From Bacteroidota bacterium (lineage in GTDB: Bacteria; Bacteroidota; Bacteroidia; Bacteroidales; FEN-979), in assembly GCA_026391835.1 (NCBI GenBank), contig JAPLDF010000069.1, forward strand, positions 1 through 64,000: a stretch of 64,000 bases of DNA, given 5' to 3'. Positions 43,356 to 51,343 of this stretch are shown piece by piece (the first letter of the stretch is position 1; every line of letters begins with the position of its first letter). A program made the position numbers and the translations under genes. The notes beneath the pieces were generated by a model. It saw nothing but the letters and a program-made list of their open reading frames with translations. It did no database searches and was not told where the DNA came from.

Positions 43356-44903
43356 TTAGAAAGGAGGTACCCCATGCTTTTTCTTGGGAGTAATCTCCAT
43401 TTTCCCCTGTGCCAGTGTGAGTGAATGGGTCAGGTAATTGCGGGTTTCATTGGGTTCGATAACGGCATCCACATATCCGTATGCAGCGGCTACATATGGA
43501 TTGGCGAATTTCTGACGATATTCCTCAATCAGGCGTTTGCGTGTTTCCTCCGGATTGTCACTTGCCTTGATTTCGCTGCGGAAGATAATGTTGGCAGCAC
43601 CTTCGGGGCCCATGACCGCAATTTCTGCGGTTGGCCAGGCGAATACAAAGTCGGCGCGGAGGTGATTTGAACACATGGCAATGTATCCTCCTCCGTAAGC
43701 TTTACGCAGGATGACGGTTATTTTGGGAACACTTGCTTCGCTGTAGGCATATAAAACCTTGGCCCCGTGCCGGATAACACCGGCATGTTCCTGGTCGACA
43801 CCCGGAAGGTAGCCAGGCAAATCGACCAGCGTAACCAGCGGCACATTGAATGCATCGCAATAGCGGATAAACCGTGCGGCCTTGTCGCTTGAGTCGCAGT
43901 CGAGAACCCCGGCCAGTACCATCGGCTGGTTGGCGACGAATCCGACAGTTTGTCCGTCGAGACGGCCAAAGCCGATAACAATGTTGGCTGCCCACATTTC
44001 ATGTACTTCAAAAAAGTCGCTGTCGTCTGCAATGGCACGGATAACATCGCGCACATCGTATGGCTGCATCGGGTTTGTCGGAAAGATGCTGTCAAGTTTG
44101 TACTGCCTCGATTTGGGAGCTTTTTTAGGGAAAACTTCCGCTTTTTTCTCGTTGTTCCAGGGGATGTAACTCACCAGCCGCTTGATCTGGTCAAAACAAT
44201 CAGCCTCGCTTTCAGCAAAAAAATGGGCATTCCCAGTTATCTCTGCGTGAACGCGCGCCCCGCCCAAATCCTCCATCGATATTTCCTCTCCCAGCACCGT
44301 CTTGATGACTTCAGGGCCGGTGATGAACATCTTTGAGATTTTATCGACCACAAATACAAAGTCTGTCAGTGCCGGACTGTAAACAGCGCCACCGGCACAG
44401 GGCCCGAGGATGACCGAGATCTGGGGAATAACACCGGATGCCTGGGTATTCCTGTAAAAGATCTCACCGTATCCTGCCAGGGAATTAACCCCTTCCTGGA
44501 TACGGGCCCCGCCGCTGTCGTTGATTCCGATTAAAGGAACCTTCATCTTCATGGCGTGGTCCATGATTTTTGTAATCTTTTTTGCATGCATCAAACCCAG
44601 GGAACCACCTGCTACGGTAAAATCCTGTGCGAAAATACATACCGGCCAGGCGTTGATGGAACCTGTTCCGGTGATGACACCATCGCCGGGTAAATATTTT
44701 TTATCCATGTCGAAATCCTGTCCGGCATGTTTTACAAAAAGATCATATTCATGGAAGGAATTGGGATCAAGCAGTGCAAGAATACGTTCCCGGGCGGTCA
44801 TTTTGCCGGATGCTTTCTGCTTTTCAAGGGCCTGTTCGCCGCCCCCTTTAAAGGCTTCCTGCATTCGCCTCTTTAATTCCGTGGTTTTTGCTCTTAAACT
44901 CAT
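43356..44903 (-). CDS. pccB: acyl-CoA carboxylase/decarboxylase carboxyltransferase (PccB/MmdA type)
   Basis: The 515-residue crotonase-fold carboxyltransferase shows LLDPNSFHEYD, DSGGARIQEGVNSLAGYGEIF, LGPCAGGAVYSPALTDFV and VTLVDLPGYLPGVDQEHAGVIRHGAK (split here only for length), with the closing GPEGAANIIF. It transfers CO2 between biotin and propionyl-CoA/methylmalonyl-CoA, the succinate-propionate route in many Bacteroidota. The start is ATG at 44901-44903, since the -7 box at 44930-44937 lies inside the longer frame to 44972. No sodium-pump subunits are adjacent, so carboxylase versus decarboxylase is undecided. Confidence 0.9.
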   Translation of the reverse strand: MSLRAKTTELKRRMQEAFKGGGEQALEKQKASGKMTARERILALLDPNSFHEYDLFVKHAGQDFDMDKKYLPGDGVITGTGSINAWPVCIFAQDFTVAGGSLGLMHAKKITKIMDHAMKMKVPLIGINDSGGARIQEGVNSLAGYGEIFYRNTQASGVIPQISVILGPCAGGAVYSPALTDFVFVVDKISKMFITGPEVIKTVLGEEISMEDLGGARVHAEITGNAHFFAESEADCFDQIKRLVSYIPWNNEKKAEVFPKKAPKSRQYKLDSIFPTNPMQPYDVRDVIRAIADDSDFFEVHEMWAANIVIGFGRLDGQTVGFVANQPMVLAGVLDCDSSDKAARFIRYCDAFNVPLVTLVDLPGYLPGVDQEHAGVIRHGAKVLYAYSEASVPKITVILRKAYGGGYIAMCSNHLRADFVFAWPTAEIAVMGPEGAANIIFRSEIKASDNPEETRKRLIEEYRQKFANPYVAAAYGYVDAVIEPNETRNYLTHSLTLAQGKMEITPKKKHGVPPF

Positions 44904-44929
44904 TTTCAGAATATTTTTTACAAGGGGTG

Positions 44930-44937
44930 CAAAGATA
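44930..44937 (-). promoter_or_regulatory. -7 box (TATCTTTG) fixing the pccB start
   Basis: TATCTTTGC on the minus strand, with TTTG about 20 bp upstream. Transcripts from here cannot contain the longer reading frame, so ATG 44903 is the start. Confidence 0.75.
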
Positions 44938-45042
44938 AGGCTAAACAAGTTAAATAACAAAAATGCAGTCAAGGATTAATGAGCGGAAGTGCTAACGGGC
45001 TGATATGATGCTCTTCGTGATGTCCAGTTCCCTCTCTCTCAT

Positions 45043-45074
45043 GTTCACCTGTTTACCCGTTCACCTGTTCACCC
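45043..45074 (+). repeat. octamer array GTTYACCY x4
   Basis: GTTCACCT, GTTTACCC, GTTCACCT and GTTCACCC in the 304-bp gap between pccB and upxY. The rest of this gap has no gene apart from the upxY promoter. Confidence 0.8.
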
Positions 45075-45183
45075 TTTTGACCTCTTTGCTTTGGCTCATT
45101 ACCAGTGTGTTATGTTTTTTCCATAACATGTTTTTTATGCATTTTTTGATTGTACGGCATGGCGGTTTAAATAATAATATGAG

Positions 45184-45191
45184 TATCTTTG
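45184..45191 (+). promoter_or_regulatory. -7 box (TATCTTTG) of upxY / polysaccharide locus
   Basis: TATCTTTGC 16 bp before the upxY ATG, the likely start of the polysaccharide-locus transcript. Confidence 0.7.
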
Positions 45192-45207
45192 CTACTCAAA
45201 GTTTTTC

Positions 45208-45744
45208 ATGCCAATGCTGAATTCCGAGTCACCAGTACAGTTACAAACACCGCTTTGGTATGCTGTTTATACGCGTTCGCGTACCGAAAAAAAGTTGATG
45301 GACCTGTTGGCTGCAAAAGGAATTGAAGCCTATGTGCCGCTCCGGAAAGTGATGCATCAGTGGAGTGACAGGAAAAAACTTGTTGAAGAGCCCGTCATCC
45401 GTTCTTATTGCTTTGTAAGGGTAACAAATAATGATTATTTCGAAGTACTGAACACCCCCGGGGCTGTGCGTTATGTTTGGTTTTCGGGTAAACCTGCCGT
45501 CATTCCCGATCGCCAGATCGATGTGCTGAAAGTTATTACCGGCTCAGACCTGGAGATGGAATGCCTGCCCGATACATTTAAACCCGGAATTAAAGTCAGG
45601 GTGAATGCCGGACCGCTGCAAGGTCTCTCCGGCGAATTGGTGCATATTTCAAATAAAAAAAAGGTCATTGTCCGCATCGATCACCTCAACCAGGTGATCA
45701 CACTCACTATTTCACCAATCCTGATTGACATGGTGAAACAGTAA
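45208..45744 (+). CDS. upxY: UpxY-family transcription antiterminator (NusG paralogue)
   Basis: The 178-residue NusG-like protein has an N-terminal NGN domain (WYAVYTRSRTEKKLMDLL, YVPLRKVMHQWSDRKK) and a C-terminal KOW domain (GIKVRVNAGPLQGLSGEL). UpxY proteins load on RNA polymerase near the start of their own capsule operon and prevent early termination. Its place as the first gene of an 18-kb polysaccharide locus is exactly as expected. Confidence 0.93.
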   Translation: MPMLNSESPVQLQTPLWYAVYTRSRTEKKLMDLLAAKGIEAYVPLRKVMHQWSDRKKLVEEPVIRSYCFVRVTNNDYFEVLNTPGAVRYVWFSGKPAVIPDRQIDVLKVITGSDLEMECLPDTFKPGIKVRVNAGPLQGLSGELVHISNKKKVIVRIDHLNQVITLTISPILIDMVKQ

Positions 45745-45784
45745 CATGGCGAAAAACATCATTTGAATTCGCCCCGGATTTTCC

Positions 45785-45849
45785 TTTTTGCATTTTGATT
45801 TTGCATTTTGATATTACATTTTGATTTTGCATTTTGATTTTTGATTTTT
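45785..45849. repeat. ATTTTGA/ATTTTGC low-complexity array
   Basis: About nine copies of ATTTTG followed by A, C or AT variants. It is the complement of the array at 43280-43316. The 197-bp gap between upxY and the wHTH gene also holds the AATTCGT heptamers. Confidence 0.75.
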
Positions 45850-45900
45850 GCCTATGGTTCCTGTGACCGAAAGGGCGAAGCTGTATCCTGTCCCCGGTCA

Positions 45901-45935
45901 AATTCGTAATTCATAATTTTTAATTCGTAATTAAA
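45901..45935 (+). repeat. heptamer array AATTCGT x5
   Basis: AATTCGT, AATTCAT, AATTTTT, AATTCGT and AATTAAA, all 7 bp. The last unit forms part of a TAAATTTG -7 box. Confidence 0.75.
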
Positions 45936-45939
45936 TTTG
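45932..45939 (+). promoter_or_regulatory. -7 box (TAAATTTG) overlapping a heptamer array
   Basis: TAAATTTGC ends 2 bp before the TTG start of the next gene. If used, the transcript would be leaderless. Confidence 0.4.
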
Positions 45940-45941
45940 CT

Positions 45942-46469
45942 TTGCTCGATACGCTGATAACAAACAAAACCCGTCTCAAACTGCTGATCCGGTTCTTCCT
46001 GAATCCGGAGGCCACCGCATATCTGCGTGGACTCGAAGAAGAATTCGGGGAGTCGACCAACGCAATCAGGATCGAGTTAAACCGGTTCGAAGCAGCCGGG
46101 TTACTTTTAAGCTGGGAGGATAAAAATAAGAAAATGTTCTCTGCAAACAAGGAACATCCGCTGTTTGCCGATATCAGGAGCATCCTCATAAAACATACGG
46201 GAATTGATACAATCGTAAGCAAGGTCATCAACAATCTTGGCAATGTTGAATCGGCATACCTCCGCGACATGACGGCAAAAAATATGGATCACGCTTCGCT
46301 GGAACTGTATATATTCGGTGAGCCGATCGACCGGGAATACCTGTTGACCCTGACAAATAAGGCAACAACCCTTATCAAACGTGACATTAATTGCATCACC
46401 CTCTCCGGCAGGGAAGAACACGCTTTTTTAAAAAACAACCGGAACGCACTGCTCGTGTGGAAAAAATAG
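45942..46469 (+). CDS. winged-helix regulator of a polysaccharide locus
   Basis: The 175-residue protein has an N-terminal winged helix (LITNKTRLKLLIRFFLNPE, LRGLEEEFGESTNAIRIELNRFEAAGLL). A C-terminal nucleotidyltransferase-like half follows (ELYIFGEPIDREYLLTLTNKA). Such genes often sit next to UpxY at capsule loci of Bacteroidota. The start must be TTG 45942: an in-frame stop at 45921 blocks upstream starts and the next ATG is beyond the helix-turn-helix. The regulatory target is unknown. Confidence 0.8.
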   Translation: MLDTLITNKTRLKLLIRFFLNPEATAYLRGLEEEFGESTNAIRIELNRFEAAGLLLSWEDKNKKMFSANKEHPLFADIRSILIKHTGIDTIVSKVINNLGNVESAYLRDMTAKNMDHASLELYIFGEPIDREYLLTLTNKATTLIKRDINCITLSGREEHAFLKNNRNALLVWKK

Positions 46470-46517
46470 AATGTAAAACTGAATTTATATTGGATATCAA
46501 CCTTCAACATTGTTATT

Positions 46518-47813
46518 ATGGCTATTTATGAAAACCTGCTGAAAAAAGAAATGTCACTTTCCGTCATTGGTCTGGGATATGTTGGATTGCCCATCGCGCT
46601 TGAATTTGCAAAGAAGGTAAAAGTGGTTGGCTTTGACATCAAGCCCGACCGCGTTGAGTTAATGAAAAACCATATTGATCCAAGCGGCGAGTTGCCGACG
46701 GAAGCCTTTCTTGACACCGATATCCTGATCTCAGCCAACCCTGAAGATCTGAAATCGTGTGCATTTCATATCGTGGCCGTACCCACACCGGTTGACAAGC
46801 ACAACCTCCCTGACCTCAATCCCCTGCTCTCCGCAACCCGAACAGTGGCCAAAGTTTTGAAAAAAGGGGATTACGTTGTGTATGAATCCACCGTTTATCC
46901 CGGGGCCACCGAAGAAGACTGTATCCCGATCCTGGAAAAATTGTCAGGATTGAAGTTTATTGAAGATTTTAAAGTCGGTTTCTCCCCCGAACGAATAAAT
47001 CCGGGTGACCAGGAACATTCTCTTACGTCGGTGGTAAAAATTGTTTCGGGTTGCGACGGGGAATCCCTCGAAGAGATCGCCAAAGTATACGAACTCATCA
47101 TAAAGCCGGGCGTGCACCGTGCTCCAACCATCAAGGTGGCGGAAGCTGCCAAGATCATTGAAAATGCCCAGCGCGACATCAATATCGCGTTTATGAATGA
47201 ACTTTCGATCATTTTTGGCCGGATGGACATCAACATTTACGACGTGCTTGAGGCAGCCGGCACAAAATGGAACTTCCTGAAATTTTACCCCGGGCTGGTC
47301 GGCGGCCATTGCATCGGCGTCGATCCCTATTACCTTACCTACAAAGCTGCCGAATACCGTTACCATGCGCAGGTCATCAATGCCGGAAGGTATGTGAACG
47401 ACAGCATGGGATTCTATGTAGCCAAACAATGTGTCAAACAACTGATCAGGGCCGGCAAAAATGTCCTTCGCGCCCACGTCCTTGTAATGGGCGTAACGTT
47501 CAAGGAGAATGTAAGCGACATCAGGAACTCGCGCGTTGCGGATGTGGTAACCGAACTCAAACAGTATGGCATCAGGGTTGATGTTACCGATCCCTATGCC
47601 AGCCACGATGAACTGGTTCACGAATACGGCTTCGGACTGACAGCGGAAGTTCAGGGTGATTACGATGCCATCATCGTTGCCGTTAACCATAAGCCATACC
47701 TGGAATGCACCGAAGAATATTTTAAATCCTTATCCACGGCCGACGGAATTTTGATAGATGTTAAAGGGATTTTCAGAAATAAAATCAATGACCTCACCTA
47801 TTGGAGCCTGTAA
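46518..47813 (+). CDS. UDP-N-acetylhexosamine 6-dehydrogenase (TviB/WbpA type)
   Basis: NAD-dependent enzyme of the UDP-Glc dehydrogenase superfamily: the Rossmann motif GLGYVGLPIALEFAKK, GFSPERINPGDQEHSL, catalytic Cys in GGHCIGVDPYYLTYKA and GVTFKENVSDIRNSR. The sequence is closer to the TviB/WbpA group (UDP-GlcNAc or UDP-GalNAc to the uronic acid) than to UDP-glucose dehydrogenase. It would supply an acidic amino sugar to the polysaccharide made by this locus. Confidence 0.88.
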   Translation: MAIYENLLKKEMSLSVIGLGYVGLPIALEFAKKVKVVGFDIKPDRVELMKNHIDPSGELPTEAFLDTDILISANPEDLKSCAFHIVAVPTPVDKHNLPDLNPLLSATRTVAKVLKKGDYVVYESTVYPGATEEDCIPILEKLSGLKFIEDFKVGFSPERINPGDQEHSLTSVVKIVSGCDGESLEEIAKVYELIIKPGVHRAPTIKVAEAAKIIENAQRDINIAFMNELSIIFGRMDINIYDVLEAAGTKWNFLKFYPGLVGGHCIGVDPYYLTYKAAEYRYHAQVINAGRYVNDSMGFYVAKQCVKQLIRAGKNVLRAHVLVMGVTFKENVSDIRNSRVADVVTELKQYGIRVDVTDPYASHDELVHEYGFGLTAEVQGDYDAIIVAVNHKPYLECTEEYFKSLSTADGILIDVKGIFRNKINDLTYWSL

Positions 47814-47816
47814 GTT

Positions 47817-48005
47817 AATTACGAATTACAAATTACAAATTACAAATGACAGGTAATACCCTATAAATCGGATCTAACTTCCCTCGTCCCCTCGTCCCCT
47901 CGTCCCCTCGTCCCCTTGTCACCTTGTCACCTTGTTACTTTGTCACCTTGTTACTTTGTCACCTTGTCACCTTGTCACCTTGTCACCTTGTCACCTTGTC
48001 ACTTG
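47817..48005 (+). repeat. heptamer AATTACA x5 and octamer GTCNCCTN x15 arrays
   Basis: Between the dehydrogenase and gmd, 7-bp AATTACG/AATTACA/AATGACA units (47817-47851) are followed by 15 octamers at 47886-48005. The octamers shift from GTCCCCTC to GTCACCTT with two GTTACTTT units and a final GTCACTTG. All units keep the 8-bp phase exactly. No gene or other signal is visible in this 224-bp gap. Confidence 0.92.
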
Positions 48006-48037
48006 CCTCAATATAATTTAACCCATTTGTTATCCCC

Positions 48038-49159
48038 ATGACTGCACAAAAAACAGCCCTCATCACCGGCATCACCGGCCAGGATGGCGCATACTTAGCC
48101 GAATTCCTTCTTAAAAAGGGATACATTGTTCATGGTTTGAAGAGAAGGTCCTCACTTTTCAATACCGACCGGATCGACCATTTATACCAGGATCCCCACA
48201 CCCGGAACCAGCAACTTTTTTTACACTATGGCGATCTTACCGATTCGTTGAACGTCACAAGGATCATCCAGGAAACACAGCCGGATGAGATTTACAACCT
48301 TGCCGCCATGAGCCATGTCATGGTAAGCTTCGACACACCCGAGTACACGGCAAATGCAGATGGTACCGGCACACTGAGGATCCTTGAAGCGATCAGGCTG
48401 CTTAAGCTGACTGAAAAGACCAGGATCTACCAGGCCTCTACGTCGGAATTGTATGGCAAGGTGCAGGAGATTCCGCAAACTGAAAAAACGCCGTTCTATC
48501 CGAGAAGTCCGTATGGCGTGGCAAAACTTTATGCTTACTGGATCACAGTAAACTACCGTGAGGCTTACAATTTGTTTGCCTGCAACGGAATCCTTTTCAA
48601 CCACGAATCGCCCATCCGCGGCGAGACCTTCGTAACCAGGAAGATTACCAGGGCCGTGGCCCGGATCGCCCTGGGGCTGCAGGACAAGCTCTTCATGGGC
48701 AACCTCTCCTCACAACGCGACTGGGGACATGCAAAGGATTATATCAAGGCCATGTGGCTGATTTTGCAGCATGACACCCCCGACGATTATGTAATTGCCA
48801 CCGGGATCACAACACCGGTAAGGGAATTCATCCGCAAGGCATTCAGGGAACTTGGACTTGTTGTCGAATTTTCCGGCACCGGCGCCGATGAAAAAGGAAT
48901 CGTAACGGGCAGTGAACGGGATGAATTTAAAAACCTGGTTGACAGGGAAGTTGTCACCATTGATCCCAGGTATTTCAGGCCGACCGAGGTCGAACTGCTC
49001 ATCGGCGATGCATCAAAAGCAAGATCAGTACTGAACTGGGTCCCCGAATATGACCTGGATGCGTTGATCAGGGAGATGGTCGCTTCTGATTTCAGGCTGA
49101 TGCAAAAAGAGCGGTTCCTGAAAGAAAACGGGTTCAATACATTAAACTATTTCGAATAA
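48038..49159 (+). CDS. gmd: GDP-mannose 4,6-dehydratase
   Basis: First step of GDP-L-fucose synthesis. SDR fold with [17 protein letters not shown] at residue 9, [15 protein letters not shown], the catalytic [12 protein letters not shown] (YxxxK) and [16 protein letters not shown]. Length 373 is typical. Its TAA stop and the fcl ATG share one base (TAATG), so translation is coupled. Confidence 0.96.
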   Translation: MTAQKTALITGITGQDGAYLAEFLLKKGYIVHGLKRRSSLFNTDRIDHLYQDPHTRNQQLFLHYGDLTDSLNVTRIIQETQPDEIYNLAAMSHVMVSFDTPEYTANADGTGTLRILEAIRLLKLTEKTRIYQASTSELYGKVQEIPQTEKTPFYPRSPYGVAKLYAYWITVNYREAYNLFACNGILFNHESPIRGETFVTRKITRAVARIALGLQDKLFMGNLSSQRDWGHAKDYIKAMWLILQHDTPDDYVIATGITTPVREFIRKAFRELGLVVEFSGTGADEKGIVTGSERDEFKNLVDREVVTIDPRYFRPTEVELLIGDASKARSVLNWVPEYDLDALIREMVASDFRLMQKERFLKENGFNTLNYFE

Positions 49160-50304
49160 TGGACAGCAAATCGAAAATATACATCGCGGGGCATACCGGG
49201 ATGGTTGGATCTGCCATCACCCGCAGGTTGCGGGAGAATGGCTTTACCAACATCATCGGCCGCACGATGGAGGAACTCGACCTTACGAGCCAGCATGCCG
49301 TTGCTGATTTCTTTCAAACGGAGAAGCCAGAATATGTCGTGCTTGCCGCGGCAAAAGTCGGGGGCATCATGGCCAACGACACATACCGGGCCCAGTTTAT
49401 TTACGAAAACCTCATGATCGAGGCCAACATCATCCACCAGGCATATCTTCATGGCGTAAAAAAGTTGCTTTTCCTCGGAAGTTCATGCATTTACCCCAAG
49501 AATGCCCCGCAGCCCATGAAGGAGGAGTACCTGCTTACCGGCGAGCTGGAGCAGACCAATGAGCCGTACGCCATTGCAAAGATTGCCGGTATCAAGTTGT
49601 GCGAAAGTTACTTCCGTCAATATGGCTGTAACTTTATCTCGGTGATGCCGACGAACCTGTTTGGCCCCAACGACAATTACAACCTCGAAACGTCGCATGT
49701 TCTGCCCGCCATCATCCGGAAGATGCACCTGGCGCACTGCCTCGAAACATCCGACTGGGATGCGATCCGCGACGACCTTGGCAAACGCCCCATTGAAGGA
49801 ATTAACAAACTTTCGCCGGAAGAGCATATCCTACTTGCCCTGAAAAAATACGGTATCGGGATTGAACCAGGTAATTCTTCTGGAAATGCAGGCACTTCCG
49901 GCATTCCGCACGTTCAACTGTCCCTGTGGGGCAGCGGCCGGGTCTTCCGCGAATTCCTTCACGTCGACGACATGGCCGCCGCCTGCGTCACTGTTCTGGA
50001 AACACTCGAAGTAGCTGATCTTGTAAATCGTCAATCGTCAATCGTCAATCGTAAATCCTCTATCGTCACCGCCTTCCTCAACATCGGCACCGGCGAAGAC
50101 CAGACCATTGCAGAGATAGCAACCCTGGTGAAGGAAGTTGTGGGCTTCTCAGGCGAAATCCTCTGGGATAAAACCCGGCCTGACGGCACCCTTAAAAAAC
50201 TGCTCGATGTCTCGCTCATCAGGAGCCTGGGCTGGAGCCCTTCATACTCCCTGAAGGAAGGAATTTCGAAGGTATACCATCAATACGTCAAAAACCAAAA
50301 ATAA
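49159..50304 (+). CDS. fcl: GDP-L-fucose synthase
   Basis: Epimerase-reductase that finishes GDP-L-fucose. AGHTGMVGSAITRRL at residue 11, SSCIYPK, YAIAKIAGIKLCESY (YxxxK) and TNLFGPNDNYN are characteristic. At 381 residues it exceeds the usual Bacteroidota length of about 355-360. Part of the excess is a 42-bp heptamer-repeat insertion at 50027-50068, encoding NRQSSIVNRKSSIV in the loop before FLNIGTGED. The active site is unaffected. Confidence 0.95.
   Translation: MDSKSKIYIAGHTGMVGSAITRRLRENGFTNIIGRTMEELDLTSQHAVADFFQTEKPEYVVLAAAKVGGIMANDTYRAQFIYENLMIEANIIHQAYLHGVKKLLFLGSSCIYPKNAPQPMKEEYLLTGELEQTNEPYAIAKIAGIKLCESYFRQYGCNFISVMPTNLFGPNDNYNLETSHVLPAIIRKMHLAHCLETSDWDAIRDDLGKRPIEGINKLSPEEHILLALKKYGIGIEPGNSSGNAGTSGIPHVQLSLWGSGRVFREFLHVDDMAAACVTVLETLEVADLVNRQSSIVNRKSSIVTAFLNIGTGEDQTIAEIATLVKEVVGFSGEILWDKTRPDGTLKKLLDVSLIRSLGWSPSYSLKEGISKVYHQYVKNQK
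50027..50068 (+). repeat. in-frame heptamer repeat ATCGTCA x6 inside fcl
   Basis: Six 7-bp units: ATCGTCA x3, ATCGTAA, ATCCTCT and ATCGTCA. They are in frame with fcl and encode a peptide nearly identical to that in AlaS (SSIVNR). Units in the phase that would read TAA carry TCA or TCT instead. Confidence 0.92.
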
Positions 50305-50322
50305 ACATCAACACCTCAGCAA

Positions 50323-51333
50323 ATGTTCACTGAAAAAACATTACTGATAACCGGGGGGACTGGTTCTTTCGGCAACGCAGTGCTCGACCGGTTTTTAGAT
50401 ACCGGCATCCGGGAAATCAGGATTTTTTCGCGCGACGAAAAAAAGCAGGATGACATGCGGCAATTGTACCGCAACGACAAGATCAAGTACTATATCGGCG
50501 ATACCCGCGACAAGCGAAGCCTTGACAACGCGATGCGCAATGTGGATTATGTGTTTCAGGCCGCAGCGCTCAAACAGGTTCCTTCCTGCGAATTTTTCCC
50601 AATGGAAGCCGTTCGTACCAACGTGATGGGATGCGAGAATGTGCTTGACAGCGCCCTTGAAAACGGGGTGAAAAATGTCATCGTATTGAGTACCGATAAA
50701 GCCGTGTACCCGATCAATGCAATGGGCATGTCGAAAGCCCTGAGCGAAAAGGTGATGGTTGCGAAAAGCCGCAACCTGAACGGCAGTGGCACCACTTTCT
50801 GCGGCACACGCTACGGGAATGTGATGGCATCGAGAGGCTCCGTGATCCCGCTGTTTATCGACCAGATCCGGAAAGGAGAACCGATTACCATCACTGATCC
50901 GAACATGACCCGCTTCATGATGACGCTCCAGGATGCTGTTACCCTGGTGCTGTATGCGTTTGAACATGGTGAAAACGGCGATATCTTTGTTCAGAAAGCG
51001 CCTGCAGCCACCATCGAAGTGCTGGCCAGGGCCCTGGTTGAACTGTATGACGCAAAAAGTGAGATCAAGGTGATCGGTACCCGGCATGGGGAAAAATTGT
51101 ATGAAACGCTCGTGAACCGTGAAGAGATGGCCAAGGCAACCGACACCGGCGAATATTACCGGATCCCGGCCGACAACCGCGACCTCAACTATGGTAAATT
51201 TTTCACCGAAGGAGAATCCAGGGTGTCGGAAGTGGATGATTATACCTCGCACAACACTGAGCGGCTTGATGTGGAGGGGACGAAGAAGCTGCTGCTCAAG
51301 CTGGAGTTGATACGGACTGACCTGGGTATTTAA
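50323..51333 (+). CDS. capE: UDP-GlcNAc inverting 4,6-dehydratase/5-epimerase CapE
   Basis: SDR enzyme starting UDP-L-FucNAc synthesis. ITGGTGSFGNAVLDRFL lies at residue 8. The catalytic motif is PINAMGMSKAL, with Met replacing the usual Tyr of YxxxK, as in CapE/FlaA1 enzymes, and GTRYGNVMASRGSVIPLF follows. The three genes capE, capF and capG are in pathway order with gaps of 10 bp or small overlaps. Confidence 0.93.
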   Translation: MFTEKTLLITGGTGSFGNAVLDRFLDTGIREIRIFSRDEKKQDDMRQLYRNDKIKYYIGDTRDKRSLDNAMRNVDYVFQAAALKQVPSCEFFPMEAVRTNVMGCENVLDSALENGVKNVIVLSTDKAVYPINAMGMSKALSEKVMVAKSRNLNGSGTTFCGTRYGNVMASRGSVIPLFIDQIRKGEPITITDPNMTRFMMTLQDAVTLVLYAFEHGENGDIFVQKAPAATIEVLARALVELYDAKSEIKVIGTRHGEKLYETLVNREEMAKATDTGEYYRIPADNRDLNYGKFFTEGESRVSEVDDYTSHNTERLDVEGTKKLLLKLELIRTDLGI

Positions 51334-51343
51334 CAGAACGAAC

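Noticed and set aside
44904-44972. N-terminal extension of the PccB-type protein
   Set aside because: A strong -7 box (44930-44937) lies inside it, so the transcript starts downstream and ATG 44903 is used.
45005-45220. 71-codon Leu/Phe-rich frame before upxY
   Set aside because: It covers the GTTCACCT octamers and the upxY promoter and would overlap the upxY start. No support as a gene.
49159-50304. Frameshift or pseudogene in fcl caused by the repeat
   Set aside because: The reading frame is intact through the 42-bp array and the conserved C-terminal motifs follow in frame.
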